A stretch of 64,000 nt of DNA from Portulaca oleracea (GCA_029582165.1 CM055874.1:45650269-45714268); one strand, 5' to 3'; shown: positions 23,025 to 34,945, counted from the stretch's first letter. The notes: generated from the letters alone by a model not told the origin. Translations and numbers: made by a program.

Positions 23025-26000
23025 ATGGAGGATTGGGAGGTGGAAAAGGAAGAGGAGAAGAAGCCGATTGAAGTGCAGGCAGTTGAAGCGTTAGGGTTAG
23101 GGTTTGATTTGACCTCCGATTTCAGGTTGAAATTTGCTAAGAAAGAGAGGCTTGTTGTTTTGGACGAGTCTAACCGGAGAGACCTCCTACTTCCGGTCGC
23201 CGGAGGCGGTGTTACTGTGCCTGGTGTTTCCTGCGATGTCAGGTGTGATAAGGGCGAGCAAATGCGGTTCAAGTCTGATGTTCTTGAATTCAATAAGGTT
23301 TCTTCTTTCTTTTGATCGGATTATTGATTGATTGATTGATTGTTCGTTCATGTAAAAGACTAATGAATCTGGGGCGAAATTAGTATATCATCGTAAACAA
23401 ATCATTGATGATTGAAGTTTTGTTTAATTTAGTGGTATACACGACTATGAAGTACTGATTTGCTGTACTTGTTTAATTGGGTGATCATAGTGTTTACACC
23501 TCAAATCAGCGCGAAATACTGCTTGTGTGTAATCATGTAGATTCTAGCTATAACAAAAATCACAATCCATTCTTTTGTTATCCATTTGTAGATTATACAA
23601 ATTAATATGCAAATCCTGGAAAATTTTCCAAATTTGCGGATTCTAGATATCCAGAAAGCCTTGATACAGTAAATATAATAGGTTAGTTTGTTGCCCATAG
23701 TAAGTAATATTTGGATTTGATCATGTTTTGAATGAGATAGCCGTGTATGATGGATAACCAAAAATCCTCAGAAGCTTGCAATGTTGTGCTGATTGTCTTG
23801 TGGAATTAATGTACTTTGTGGAGCTGAAACTTAACCTTCCCTTTCTGCTACTGCAGATGTCAGAGTTACTGAATCAAAAATCCTCAGTACAAGGAAAAGT
23901 TCCTTCCGGCCATTTCAATGCTATTTTTGGTTTTTCCGGGGCCTGGTTGAATGATGCCGCAGAAACCAAACTTCTCGCTTTCGATGGTTACTTTGTTGCT
24001 TTGTACTACTTGCACTTGGTGACTTCTGCACTGGTCCTCCATGACAAAGTGAAAAAGTCGGTGCCTTCTCACTGGGATCCGGCATCATTGTCGAGGTAAA
24101 TTTTAGTAGCTTTTACTCTCGTTGGCAAGTGATGTTGTATACATCATTTACTTGCTCTGAGTAAGACCATTTTGTGTAGGAACTAAGAAGCAGTGTGTGG
24201 TCCAAACCCATGACACAATTTTAGTGATAAAGAGTGGTATTTTTCATATTGTTATGCAATTCCATGCACAGAGTATCTTAGGATTGTTGAAAAAAGATTA
24301 TTTTTTCTACTTAAATTGTAATGGATTAAAAGCAAAATGCCTCGTTAATCTTCCCTGCTTCTTTTCGTGGAGTAGTAGGCAGCGAACGTTTTTTAAATGT
24401 GGGTTCAATTGGAACTAGACTCTAAATTAGAAAATTTAGGGGTGAGACTTCTTCATCTGACCTCTCTATACCTCGCCCTGTGGCGGGGTTTCTGAGTATT
24501 GGATTTGAGTATTTTAGGATCGTACCAATTCTCACTCTTGAATTCCTTGCCACCATAATGTCAACTATGAAGTTTATATGCAGTAAGACACCCCCATGAT
24601 TGATTGAACCAACCACGGCTATGTAATTTTAACACTGATCCTTCTTGTTTATGTATAACGCTTGAGGACAAGGTTGTCTTTGAATGTATGATGGTTGTGT
24701 TGATTGGAACTGTCTGTTCCGTTTATAATGGCCACTTCACTTTCTTTACTGTATGGTACCTTTTTTTGTCGGTTTCTTTTGAGTTTCTTCATGGATTGAT
24801 GATCTTACTTGTTAGGCAGGTTCATCCGGAAGTATGGAACACACATAATTGTGGGTTTTGCTGTTGGAGGTCAAGAACTAATTTGTCTTAGACAAGATCC
24901 CTCATCAGAACTACCTGCTGCCGAACTCAGGGAACATCTGGAGGATCTTTGTGATACCTTGTTTTCAGATGGAAGAGATCCAGTGATGCTAAGGAAAGTT
25001 AAGGATAGAAAACAAAAGGTATCCAACACGCTGGAATCGTTTTTCCATGTCATTCTGTAAATAGTCCACGTAAAAACATATGACCCTTATTTTTTCCCCC
25101 CAACATGCAGGCTCCCGAGGTCTTCGATCGTCTTCTGCAGTCTAACATGTTACAATTAACCAGCATTGTAGAAAAGTCAAACAAAGATGTAAGTGAACCT
25201 AAATCTGTGGTTTAGCTCATGTTTTATTTGAATGACTCTGCATTTGCTAATGATATTGCTAGCGTGGATCAGGGGCTCACACTGATACGAACAAGAAGAG
25301 GGGGACAAGTGTATCTGCATAGTCATTCCCAATGGCTTCAGACAGTACCCAAGAATCCTGATGCAATTCTCTTCAAGTTTGTTCCTATCACTTCGCTTCT
25401 TGCTGGGATTCCTGGCAGTGGTTATCTTAGTCATGCAATTAACTTGTATTTGAGATGTAAGTTTTTTCGTTGCCCCTCGGCAAATTTGTGCAGTTTGCAA
25501 TCCTGGTCTTCTGTTGTTTCTTTATCAGGCAGGGGATCTTTTCCACTGTCATTGATCCCATGAGTCCATGACCAACGTATTTAGGGTTAAGCCTCGTACT
25601 ACTTCCAATGTGGGGTCCCATTCTCACGGGCTATGGGGAGATCCAGATGTAGGTAGTCTTACCTTGACAAATATCACTGTTTGTAGAGAGGTTGATTCCA
25701 TAAGACCCATAAAAAGTTTCAGAACATGTTGAAGTAGTTTGCTGGGGCTAGACTCTACACAGTAGTTATGACCTCATGCCCAGAGAAGTAATAAAAATGG
25801 AACTTGTCCCAAAGCTGTTCTGCACACGTTTCTCAGTTATTCTCTTCGCCAGACACACATTCTTGTGTCTATTTTTTCGTCCACTAACCTGAATCTTGTT
25901 GCATTTTATGAGCAATTAAGCATTGATTTACTCGTGCTTTTCTCAGATAAACCTGATCCAGATGATCTGCAGTACTTTCTGGAGTTCCAGGTCCCGAGAC

Positions 26001-27346
26001 AATGGGCACCATTGTACAATGAGCTCCCTCTCCAGCATCAAAGATTAACAACCTCCTCTTCTCCTCTACGATTCACCTTAATGGGTCCGAAGATTCATGT
26101 TAATTCGACAAAGGTCATTATCTCTCCCTTTTCATCATCAATTTATGGTTTCTGCTGTTGCCCATAACCTAGATAGTTGAACAACGATTATTTTTCCAAC
26201 TTAGATTGTGATGAATGAACTAAAGCAACATGGCTTACTAATAATAAACCTCCTTTGCGTATTTTCCATGGAGAGTAATGGGTACTGAATGATTTTGAAA
26301 TCTTGGGTGAATTGGAATCGGTCTCTCTCTCTATTGCAAAATTCAGGGGTAAGATTGCTATGTGAGACTCCTCCACACCTCACCTGGTGGTGGAGTTTCG
26401 GAGTTTGGATTTTGAATTTATAATAGGTAATGAGTGGTTTTTAGATCTTCAGTCAAGTGGAGCCAATCTCTCTGAAATCTGAATTGTAAAATTCAGGGGT
26501 CAGACTGGTACGTGAGACCCCTCCACACTTGGGCTGGTACTAGGCGGGATTTCAGAGTATTGGATTTGGATTTTGGATTTTATATTAATAGTTTCTACTC
26601 GTTGCTTCTAACTCTGCCCTATTTTATAGGTCTCTAGTTCTGAAAAACCCATAGTCGGTCTACGGCTGTACCTAGAAGGAAAGCACTGTAACCAACTAGC
26701 CATTCACGCTCAGCATCTGACAACCCTTCCAAACTCAATGACATTCTCATCCCCAAACGACCCCAGCAGGAACCCGTCTCGATGGAGAGGCTCAGACGAG
26801 CTAGAACCACAATCTCAGTACCTGGAACCGGTCAAATGGAAGAGGTTCTCTCGGGTTTGCACATCGGCTGTGACCCATGACCCTAACTGGCTCCACGGGG
26901 AAACCAGTGGGGTCTACATTGTCACCGGGGCTCAGCTCGTGACCAAAGGGAGGTGGCCAAAGACGGCCCTTCACCTCCGGCTACTCTTCAGTCATATACC
27001 CAATTGCACCATCAGGACAACTGAGTGGGCGGCCCCACCTGAAACATCGCGCAGGTCAAGCATCCTCATGACACTCAGCACGACATTCACCTTCACTTCC
27101 AAAGCAAACCCAACCCCAAAAAACAAGGCTCCAGCGGTCCTCAACTCCGGGGTGTACCCGAATGGCCCACCAGTGCCGGTCCACTATGAGAAGTTGCTCA
27201 AATACGTGGACACCTCGGAGGTGGTTAGGGGCCCGCATGACACTCCGGGCCATTGGTTGGTCACAGCCGCCAAGCTGGTTACTGATGGAGGGAAGATAGG
27301 TCTACATGTAAAGTTTGCGCTGATAGATTATACGAACGATGAGTAA
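23025..27346 (+). CDS. MACPF domain-containing protein (CAD1/NSL1 family)
   Basis: Seven exons: 23025-23297, 23857-24095, 24820-25018, 25111-25188, 25273-25456, 25947-26113 and 26630-27346. All introns are GT-AG and the phases agree; 1857 nt encode 618 aa, the family's usual size. The N-terminal half is the membrane-attack-complex/perforin fold, with the signature YGTHIIVGFAVGG at residues 176-188. Plant members such as CAD1 and NSL1 limit salicylic-acid-dependent cell death; they have no signal peptide and are thought to act at the plasma membrane. Other family blocks are GFDLTSDFRLKFAKK near the start, CDKGEQMRFKSDVLEFNK at the first junction, SGYLSHAINLYLRY and PRQWAPLYNELPL. The last exon encodes the plant-specific C-terminal region ending in TPGHWLVTAAKLV. 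It resembles the At1g14780 branch most, by memory only. Introns 2, 5 and 6 carry SINE-like copies. Confidence 0.93.
24401..24505 (+). mobile_element. SINE-like copy in MACPF intron 2
   Basis: The order GGTTCAATTGGAAC, GGGGTGAGACTTCTTCATC, ACCTCTCTATACCTCGCCCT and GGCGGGGTTTCTGAGTATTG follows the 3' half of the plant Au-type SINE (B-box-like sequence, then GGTAAG-CTG-CGTACATC, CCTCCCCAGACCCCGC, GCGGGA...TTGGG). It is diverged and no full 5' end or A tail is clear. Confidence 0.5.
25590..25710 (-). mobile_element. SINE-like copy in MACPF intron 5 (antisense)
   Basis: On the minus strand, AATCAACCTCTCTACAAACA is followed by AAGGTAAGACTACCTACATC, TGGATCTCCCCATAGCCCGT and GAGAATGGGACCCCACATTG. 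This is the best match in the window to the Au SINE core and it lies opposite to the gene. Confidence 0.6.
26304..26418 (+). mobile_element. SINE-like copy A in MACPF intron 6
   Basis: The sequence runs GGTGAATTGGAATC, TTGCAAAATTCAGGGGTAAG, ACTCCTCCACACCTCACCTG and GGTGGAGTTTCGGAGTTTGG. It has the same block order as the intron 2 copy and the next copy downstream. Confidence 0.5.
26450..26579 (+). mobile_element. SINE-like copy B in MACPF intron 6
   Basis: A second copy in tandem, about 30 bp after copy A: GTGGAGCCAATCTCTCTGAA, AAAATTCAGGGGTCAGACTG, GAGACCCCTCCACACTTGGG, GCGGGATTTCAGAGTATTGG. It differs enough from copy A to argue for separate insertion or an old duplication. Confidence 0.5.
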
Positions 27347-27719
27347 AATTTTGGTGTGTACATAAATCGGTATTGAGGTGTATGTTTGCTGATCATGTCA
27401 CATTTGTTCAGAGGTTTCTCCTATATGAAATTAGATTCGGTTGACGAAAAATGCTGTGACAGTTCTATAATGTACAGGAAACAAAGATGAAGTGATGGAT
27501 TCCATCTTCTCTATTCACGTCTCTTGTGTAGTTGTGTTCTTTGGTTTCTCCCATTTCATGAAATTTGTTTGCATTATTCTTCACATATGACATCCAATAG
27601 TTTTGTTTTGGTGGGACTTTTGGAGTGAGTCTTTCGATAGAACAGTTGAAATGCTGTGCTTAGGTAAAGTTGTTTATATTCCTATACATATGTAAGTGGG
27701 ACTTACGTTGCGTACTTGC

Positions 27720-27769
27720 GTGTTGCTATTGTATACATCAAAGTGTTGCTATTGTATACATCAAAGTGT
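27720..27769. repeat. tandem duplication downstream of MACPF
   Basis: The 23-bp unit GTGTTGCTATTGTATACATC followed by AAA occurs twice back to back. Confidence 0.9.
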
Positions 27770-27810
27770 TTCATGACGAATTTTGAGGTAAAAAGGTTTG
27801 GTTATCATGG

Positions 27811-27985
27811 GTGGATCATAGGGCTAGCCAAGGGTGGCCACGGTCACCAGTAATACAAAAAAAAAATAAAAAAAATTAACAATTCAATATAATTTGTGAT
27901 AAAAATCATGCATTATATGTGTATTGAATGAATATAGCAGTACATTGGTCACCTCTAATCAGAAGACGTAGATCCGCTATTGTTG
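27811..27985. repeat. small repeat with GTGGATC ends
   Basis: The left end GGTGGATCATAGGGCTAGCC and the inverted right end AGCGGATCTACGTC share a short GGATC core. They enclose an A-rich centre and a GGTCACC motif. A similar GTGGTGGATCTAGC unit lies at about 1923-2080. The class is uncertain. Confidence 0.35.
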
Positions 27986-28640
27986 GTTATGTACTTATAT
28001 CCCATCGAAATTTCATACCGTGGATTTTCTGATGGAATGATTTCTTGAAAAGTATGATATTGCATGGTTAGGTGATGACCATTGAAGATGAATATATTAT
28101 ATGTATAAACGTGATTAGTTAAAAGATTAGTTAGACCTAGTAAGTCATGATGATATATTTATAGTTTTCTTCTACTGTACTTTTCTCTGTTAGATAGGCT
28201 ACACCCCCCCCCCCCCCACAAAAAAAATAATAATAAGGGAGGGTAGTTAGGTTGATATATGTGAGCATAATGATGAGCAAAGTGGAATAAGATTTGAGAA
28301 GTTTGAATATAATTAGCATATGATATGATGATTACTTTAGTCTTTAGGACATCTATTTTATTCTTTTGGTAGATCAGTTAATGAAAGAAAAACATAAAGT
28401 TGATTGAGCAGTTTAATGTTTTCCTTTTGGTTAAAATAATTATAATGGGGTCCAATGCCATCCCATCTTCATCATCATGATCATAAAGCTAGGAAAGATG
28501 GATGGGAATATGTTGATCTTTCTTGTCAAAACTCCATATTCTAGGGTTCTTGTTGGATCATGGGGATTTTGAAATGAATTTTTTAAATTGTGGCAGGAAT
28601 ACTATCGGAAGTCTCACAAAGAAACAAAGAGAGTAAGAAT
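27986..28640. other. gene-free intergenic sequence
   Basis: No coding or RNA gene is seen. A C(15)-type homopolymer next to an A run lies at about 28204-28230. Confidence 0.4.
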
Positions 28641-28642
28641 TA

Positions 28643-28857
28643 CTACCTCCGGCCCAAAATTATGTTCAATTTGACCAATTTTAACTTTTTTTATTAATTT
28701 ATTTTAATTAAATTTATAAAATTTTTTATCTAATAATAATATTTAGGAAGATAAATTTCTAATATTAATGGTTTCATATTCTAAAAGTCACTATAATTTT
28801 TAATTAATTGTCGGTCAAAATTTTTCAAAGTGGACATTTATTTTGGGACGGAGGGAG
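28643..28857. mobile_element. Stowaway-like MITE
   Basis: TA precedes CTACCTCCGGCCCAAAATTA and the right end reads TTTATTTTGGGACGGAGGGA. The right-hand TA has mutated to TG. Inside, TTGACCAATTTT pairs with AAAATTTTTCAA. About 215 bp, non-coding. Confidence 0.75.
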
Positions 28858-28859
28858 TG

Positions 28860-29805
28860 ATTAACTATGCTTAATTTGGTACACCTTTTAGATTGATACG
28901 TCTTATTTAAGTTTTTAGATGAAACCATTTATACAAAAATTATGATGGAAAATTTTGGAGGGTAAATTTTAAAAGTTTTTGATATTAGTAGCAAGCTATA
29001 ATATAGTGACTATTTAATTAATATAATATAATTGATAATTATGAATAGATAACTTTAATAGAAATCACTGTAATTAAACTATTAGTCAATCTTGTATTTA
29101 CATCTCATAATTTTTTCATTTTGAAAGCCTTGATGCACTAATCGAAATCACTGTAATGAGTGAGTTTTGAGGCTCCGTTCTTTAGAATGACCGGTAAATT
29201 AGGTCTATCCTTACCTAACCTTACGTTTTATCTTACCTTCTATGATTTTAAAAAAAGCATTCAAACCAAAGTCAGAATTTTAATAATAAAATACATTTAC
29301 CACACTACTAACTTCCTTATCAGGCTACCACAATTTTATCCTTACCTTTCCTTTTCTTTCTTTATATTACCAAACCTAACTTGATCTTATCACTCTGAAA
29401 AATAAGGCCTACTCATATGTTCATTGTCAATTTTAATTAACCATGCATACTGCCCAAAAATAAAAGTCCTCTAAAAATTCAGTGTGATTTCCCTTTTTTT
29501 TCCCAACAATGTGGCATCAATTTTAAAGTATTATAGGTCAGTTATAGGGTATATATACTAATTTTCTTTCTTAGTGACAAAATTACTTTAGTTCAAAGTA
29601 AGTGAACAATGATAAGCATTAGTTTGAGAGTTATCAATACAAATTTATTTTTGCATACAAGAAAAGGTAAAAACAAAGGGCCCAGATTTGAGTGCATGCC
29701 ACTTTGTTGGAATGGACAAACATAGATTTCGCAATTGATATGATGCAAATAAACAAAGTTCACTTGAATTAAATTAATAGTGGGAGATTAAGGGCAATTA
29801 TGGAC
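28860..29805. other. intergenic sequence downstream of RhoGDI
   Basis: No gene is seen. At about 29170-29408 the sequence GGCTCCGTTCTTT and the inverted right end GGCCTTATTTTTC hint at a hAT-type MITE, but no clean target duplication was found. Confidence 0.3.
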
Positions 29806-29810
29806 CAACT

Positions 29811-32800
29811 CTAGCACTTGTCTCTTGCTCCCCAATCCTTTCTGATGTCAAAGTAGTAAGTGGTGTCCAAGTAAACCTTACCATCATCATCTGTGAACTA
29901 CAAATACATGCACCAAAATGTTAGGTCAAACTGAATAATTAATACACCATTTCTCATATATTAAAACTTCAACAAATCTTACATGACACCCTCACCATCA
30001 ATTTATTCTAAAGTGTATGATACTGTTGGGACTTTTTTTTATAAATATAGAAGTGGTTAGTAATTTATTTATGTGACTTTGATATAAAAAATTATTTCTT
30101 GATAAATTATTAGTTATATTTGTATTAAAAAAATCATTATAATATCACTTATATATCGACCATAATAAAATATTAAAAAGGTTATTAATTTATAAAAAGT
30201 TTATTTCACTATGAATTTATGTGAGACGGTCCTATATTAGAATTTGCGTTAAAACTTTGTCTAGGCTAAACATATTGATTGAAGTAATTCTGCACTTGTA
30301 TTTTTTAAGCAAGATTTCATATTCGAGTTGTGAGGATATATGGTCTTTGACGGGATAGCTTTAACTCTTTTGTGACCGATATAATAGCTCAACTATGATA
30401 GCTCAAATTAAACGTATACCGAAAGACATAAAATTAATTACCTTGGATCTGACCAAGAAAGGGCCCCTAGCAAAGAATCCAGTAGGAGTAGTTCCTTCTT
30501 CAAGTTCCAATGTATAAGGTTCTTCACGTGGACTAAATTTCCCCATCATCTTCTTAGTGTTGCACACTGCATGGTTCATGTCAACATATATATACATTCA
30601 TGAGAAGAAACCAGAACCCCAGAAAAATTTAGTTACAAATTTAGTTCAAAAGTATAATTAAGCTTTGAGTATTTGAATATAGCTCATGGCCCCTTTCAGT
30701 ATATAGTGTCAGAATATAAAATCCTCATTGGACATTCAACTATATATCAGCTTAAGCTTTTGATTGACACAGTTTCACACATAGACTATAACAGTATAAC
30801 TTCTCCCCCAAGGCCCAAGGACTATCCATACATAAAAGTAAGATCAAATCAACCATAGCCTTCTTCTAGGTAAATTAAAGCCTAAATCAAAGAAACTTGA
30901 CATTAGCCTCCCATGTGATAGTGTTAGAGTACAAAACCATCATTGGACATACAACCATCAGTTTAAGCTTTTGATTGAGATAATTCCACAAAGATAAGCA
31001 TATATAGGATGAAGTGATCGATGATGGATTGGTTATATAAATATACCTCGAACTCCGGCCTTCCAAACCATGTAGGAGTAACAGAGGCCATTGACAGGGT
31101 TGTTGGAGACAGTGAAATGGAAAATGGTGCGATATTTGCTGCCTTCCTTGAGGGTGAAAAGGGTGGACTTAGAAGTTGTAGTAGGAAATGGTATTGGCAT
31201 AACAACATCAGCTCGACCAGGGGAAAGTATGCACATCCTCAATATCTTCACTTCTACTTCTTTGCTCTCTGCTTCATTGCAATTTCCAAACAACACGTTA
31301 CCAAGCAAGTTCAGGTTATGACAAACACCACTAGATCAGTGTGGATCCTACTAATGCGAGATCTAGGGAGATCCAACTAAATACAATCTTACTCAACCCA
31401 TGTTATTGTCTAGAGACTAGCTAAACCCTGATAGTAGCCCTCGAATTTCATTTTCTTTTTGGCGTATTTTTCTAAAGTTGGTCCAACCTGTTTATAGTGC
31501 AATTTATTAGGTGGACCTGGAGCACTTGTTCACTCTTGTTATTATGATTGTTCACTTTTATTATTATGATTGTTCATTGGCAATATTGTTTACAGTGCAA
31601 CTTTCATTCTTTTCAATTTTTCTGTATTTTTTAAGATGACCAAAATTATAGATAATAACCTTAGTTTTTCATTTGTAAGTGTTTTTTTTAATAAAAAGGC
31701 TAAAATCATGGAACACAAACTTTCATTTTTGTGCTTCTGAGTATTTTTAGAAAATGATCAAGAGTGAAGATATTAGCCTCAATTTTCTTTTTGAACATGA
31801 TGAGACTCTTAGGACAAGACATCACTTATGCGTCTTGTCTTGTAATATAATATATATATATATATATATATTTGTATATTAAATTGGGGTATTATTTGTA
31901 ATTGTTGATCTAGTCTAACACATTCAGGTTTTTTTTTATCGTTTACAATTAATAGTATCTATCAAAAAATTAGGGTAAAAAATTTAAATATTACTTTCAT
32001 GAAAAGTAAGAAATTTAAATAGTATTTTGCTCCAATACATGTATCATCACTCTTTTCTTTTCGAGTACTAGTGTTAACAAATGCTTAAAGCCGTGAATAA
32101 TAACCTTCAATTTTCATGCTTTTTCAGTATGTATTTTGTTGTACGATTTAAATTTTGTGCAAGACTTTATTGTTTCTTACCTGAAACAAGAGATAAGTTG
32201 ATGCTTCCAAGCACTTGTTGCTTGCAAGTGTTTAAGCTTTGATCATCCTACACCATAACAAAGAGAACAAATGTTAGGTGATCAATTTGACCCAATCGCT
32301 CTCGCTTTCATAGTTCATGGAGATAAAACTGTCACATTAGACCTCACAACCTCGTTTTACAGCAAGATTGGTGGCCGGTACGTGGGGCATTGGATTTGGA
32401 TTTAAACTTACGAAAATGATAAACATCTTTCCTCAAGATGGTTCTTGAACCATCTTGTATCTCACCTAAATCACTCATAAAATTAAATGTAAGTATATTT
32501 AAATCATTATAAAAGTATGTTTCATTACTTTGAGGGTTATTATAACCTATAAACAATATACAAATATTTATTTATTTATATTTTTTCATAAATATAAAAC
32601 TATGTATAAAATATTGATTTTTTACTATGATTGATAAAATTAGTTATTCTATATATTTTTTGGACCTAGCAGATAAGTATTATATTCTTATAGTTGATAA
32701 ATACACATAGTTATTTGAAAAAATATTATTAAAAGTTAGTAAAATGTGAAATATAGATAATTCAAGATGCATCTTGAGTCAAGATGTTTATCATGGTCCT

Positions 32801-33184
32801 TAAACTTATAGCTTCATCTTTGATCTAATTCTAACTCCAAATATAGACAATCTTTTCTTATCATCATGATCGAGGAATCGAGAGACGATAACGAAGAAGG
32901 AGAGAAATGAAGAAGAATACCTTATTCTTCTCAAGTTGTTCATTAGGACCAACAACACTCAAGCTACCATTATGATTAGCAGCATCAGCTTCATCATGAG
33001 ATGCAGGTTTTTTGCTAGTTTCTTCAGCCAAATGTTTGCCAATAATAATACCATCAGCATTCATAAGTTGCTCCTTAAATTCACAGCTGCTGAAGTCATC
33101 TGAGTTGCCATTTTTGTGAGCTTGATCTTCTTTAATGTTAGAAGAGAGGATGGAAGTAGAAACAGATCTCACAGCAACCGACAT
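29811..33184 (-). CDS. Rho GDP-dissociation inhibitor (RhoGDI)
   Basis: Five exons on the minus strand: 33184-32921, 32247-32181, 31268-31047, 30566-30442 and 29897-29811. Introns are GT-AG, phases agree, and 765 nt encode 254 aa. RhoGDIs hold ROP/RAC GTPases in the cytosol by burying their prenyl tail and blocking GDP release; in Arabidopsis SCN1 this restricts root-hair sites. The first 88 residues are a Ser- and Asp-rich N-terminal extension typical of plant forms. The immunoglobulin-like domain follows: ILRMCILSPGRADVVMPIPF, LFTLKEGSKYRTIFHFTVSN, NGLCYSYMVWKAGVR, GKFSPREEPYTLELEEGTTP, GFFARGPFLVRSKF and YYFDIRKDW near the end. The usual SLRRWKEQLLGSVD segment is diverged here (SLNTCKQQVLGSIN), and six residues follow the usual DW end, so this is probably a divergent paralogue. 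Intron 1 holds a MITE. Confidence 0.92.
30706..30992. repeat. two diverged direct copies in RhoGDI intron 3
   Basis: A block of about 80 bp (AGTGTCAGAATATAAAATCC, CATTGGACAT, TTAAGCTTTTGATTGA) at about 30706-30780 recurs at about 30917-30990 as AGTGTTAGAGTACAAAACCA, CATTGGACAT, TTAAGCTTTTGATTGA. The origin is unknown. Confidence 0.65.
32411..32799. mobile_element. Mutator-like MITE, copy 2, in RhoGDI intron 1
   Basis: A 389-bp element is bracketed by an exact 9-bp target duplication, TTAAACTTA (32402-32410 and 32800-32808). The ends are CGAAAATGATAAACATC and GATGTTTATCATGGTCC, inverted repeats apart from the outermost bases. A 9-bp duplication is the Mutator hallmark. It is the better-preserved sister of the copy in OBAP intron 2 and lies wholly within the intron, away from splice sites. 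Confidence 0.85.
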
Positions 33185-33368
33185 TGATTCTACTGCTCAA
33201 CTCTCACACACTAACAGTACGTAGTGATAGACAAAGTTCCAAAATAGAAGCAGGAGGTGGTGTTTTTTAATTTTTTTTTTAAAGAAAACAATCTGAGAGT
33301 GCACGGTTGGGTTAGCCCAGCTTTTAAAGCTGTGCTAAAAGACTTGGAAGTTGGAACATCTTTTAAGG

Positions 33369-33370
<2 letters not shown>
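33185..33370 (-). promoter_or_regulatory. RhoGDI 5' flank
   Basis: Only about 190 bp separate the ATG at 33184 from a trinucleotide repeat. No confident TATA box was seen. The true promoter may lie beyond the repeats. Confidence 0.3.

Positions 33371-33441
<71 letters not shown>
33371..33441. repeat. (AAT)n microsatellite
   Basis: About 23 uninterrupted trinucleotide units. Open frames through it encode only poly-Ile or poly-Tyr. Confidence 0.97.
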
Positions 33442-34019
33442 CTAAGAAATACAAACTCAGACACGAGACATGGATACAACACGACACGGACACGGGGACA
33501 CGCAATTTTTGAAAAATTAAGGACACGACACGTTACCCGACACGTACCTTAATTTTATATAGTACTTCAAAAAATATCAAATTTTATTTAAAAATGTTTG
33601 TTAATGAATATCTTTTCTTTAATAGTTATATGAATCGTAAAACTATATATATAAAACATAAAATCTTATAAAATAATGGAAGACGGACAAAGTTATATGA
33701 AAGAGGGACATAGGTATGTGTAAGATGGTAAAGCAATAGGAAAAAACAATGATGTATTGAAAAAAGGAGATCATAGTTGAGGATGTCTATGGATGTGGCT
33801 AACCGAAAATGTGATGCCCGTCAATGATTCGGAAGTATCCTAAGGTTGGGATACGCGTGTCTAGTTGTCCACCATGAGTCCTTCAAGTGTCGAATGTTTA
33901 TTTTGGAAATTATTTAGGGACACGTTTTTCGTGCGTGTTTGACACATATCCGAGAAGTGTTCGAGAGTGTCGGTATCCGACACGGATACGCGAGGCTGAT
34001 AGAAGTGTTCGTGCTTCAT
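33442..34019. repeat. ACACGAC-rich dispersed repeat between two AAT arrays
   Basis: About 580 bp rich in GACACG, CGACAC and GTGTCG words, starting ACACGAGACATGGATACAAC and ending GTATCCGACACGGATACGCG then GTTCGTGCTTCATA. An (AAT)n array abuts each side. It is non-coding, and the class is unknown to me. Confidence 0.5.
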
Positions 34020-34020
34020 A

Positions 34021-34078
<58 letters not shown>
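34020..34078. repeat. (AAT)n microsatellite
   Basis: About 19 units, the same motif as the array at 33371-33441. Confidence 0.97.
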
Positions 34079-34079
<1 letters not shown>

Positions 34080-34443
34080 ATCATCATCATATGATAAAAA
34101 ACCTAGTGTGGGTCCTACATCAGCAAGATATGGGGTGAACCAAATGACCCTCGTTCAGACAGGTGGTTTAGCTCTTCCTACTTGACCCACTTAAAATTAA
34201 CCCGAGTCAAGTTCATCATGTTCTACCCCTCGACGAATTCAAAAGAGTTATCTACCTGCTTTGGAATATATGAAAGGAGCGAAATGGTCATGTCTTCAAC
34301 AATTCTATTATCAACTATATCAAGGTTTTCATCTAAGCAAAGAAAGGCTTTGCAGAGTGGCAAGCGAGGAGATTTTTTACTGCTTCTCTGCACCATCCTT
34401 CATTGAGTAAAGTTAGAGTCATCACCGCATGACTTTTGTTGGG

Positions 34444-34850
34444 TGGAAGAGACCAAACTAAGGTGGGTCAAGCTAAACTGTGATGGTTCCATCATTCAGA
34501 GAGGGGCAGTGCGCAACTGGATTCGTCCTTAGACATCATTTGATAGATGTCTTCGTATAAATTCCTACAAACTTACCAAGTAACCTATCATTTTGTCTGA
34601 AGTCTTAGTTCTCAAGCTGGGGCTTTAGAATACTCTTTAAGCAGATTATAGAAAAGTTCAAGTTGAGAGTGACAATTATATCTTTATTCAAGCAATCCAG
34701 GGTACGGTTATCAATGTTCTTGGACAAATTGATACTGTCACGATCGTTCTCATTTGGGATATCAAAAATTACTTCCAACAACGTGAAGATGTTATCGTTC
34801 ATTATAACTTTCGAGAGGCTAACATATCAATAGATTGGTTAACTAACAAG
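34444..34850 (+). pseudogene. RNase H-like domain relic (LINE type)
   Basis: Translation pieces in more than one frame match the RNase H-like domain that ends many plant LINE proteins: LRWVKLNCDGS at the start, QVESDNYIFIQAIQG in the middle and VIVHYNFREANISIDWLTN at the end. The acidic residues of the first two blocks and the His of the third are where the family has them. In-frame stops and shifts break it. No reverse transcriptase is found upstream, so only a 3' fragment remains. Confidence 0.65.
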
Positions 34851-34945
34851 GAGCAACTCATTCAAAATCATTTTCTTTAGGATGAATTAAATCAAAATGT
34901 TTTACTAAATATCCTTTGCTTTTTTTCATGAACTACATGTAGTGA

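Noticed and set aside
33257..33526. Poly-Ile and poly-Tyr open frames
   Set aside because: Translations of the AAT microsatellite.
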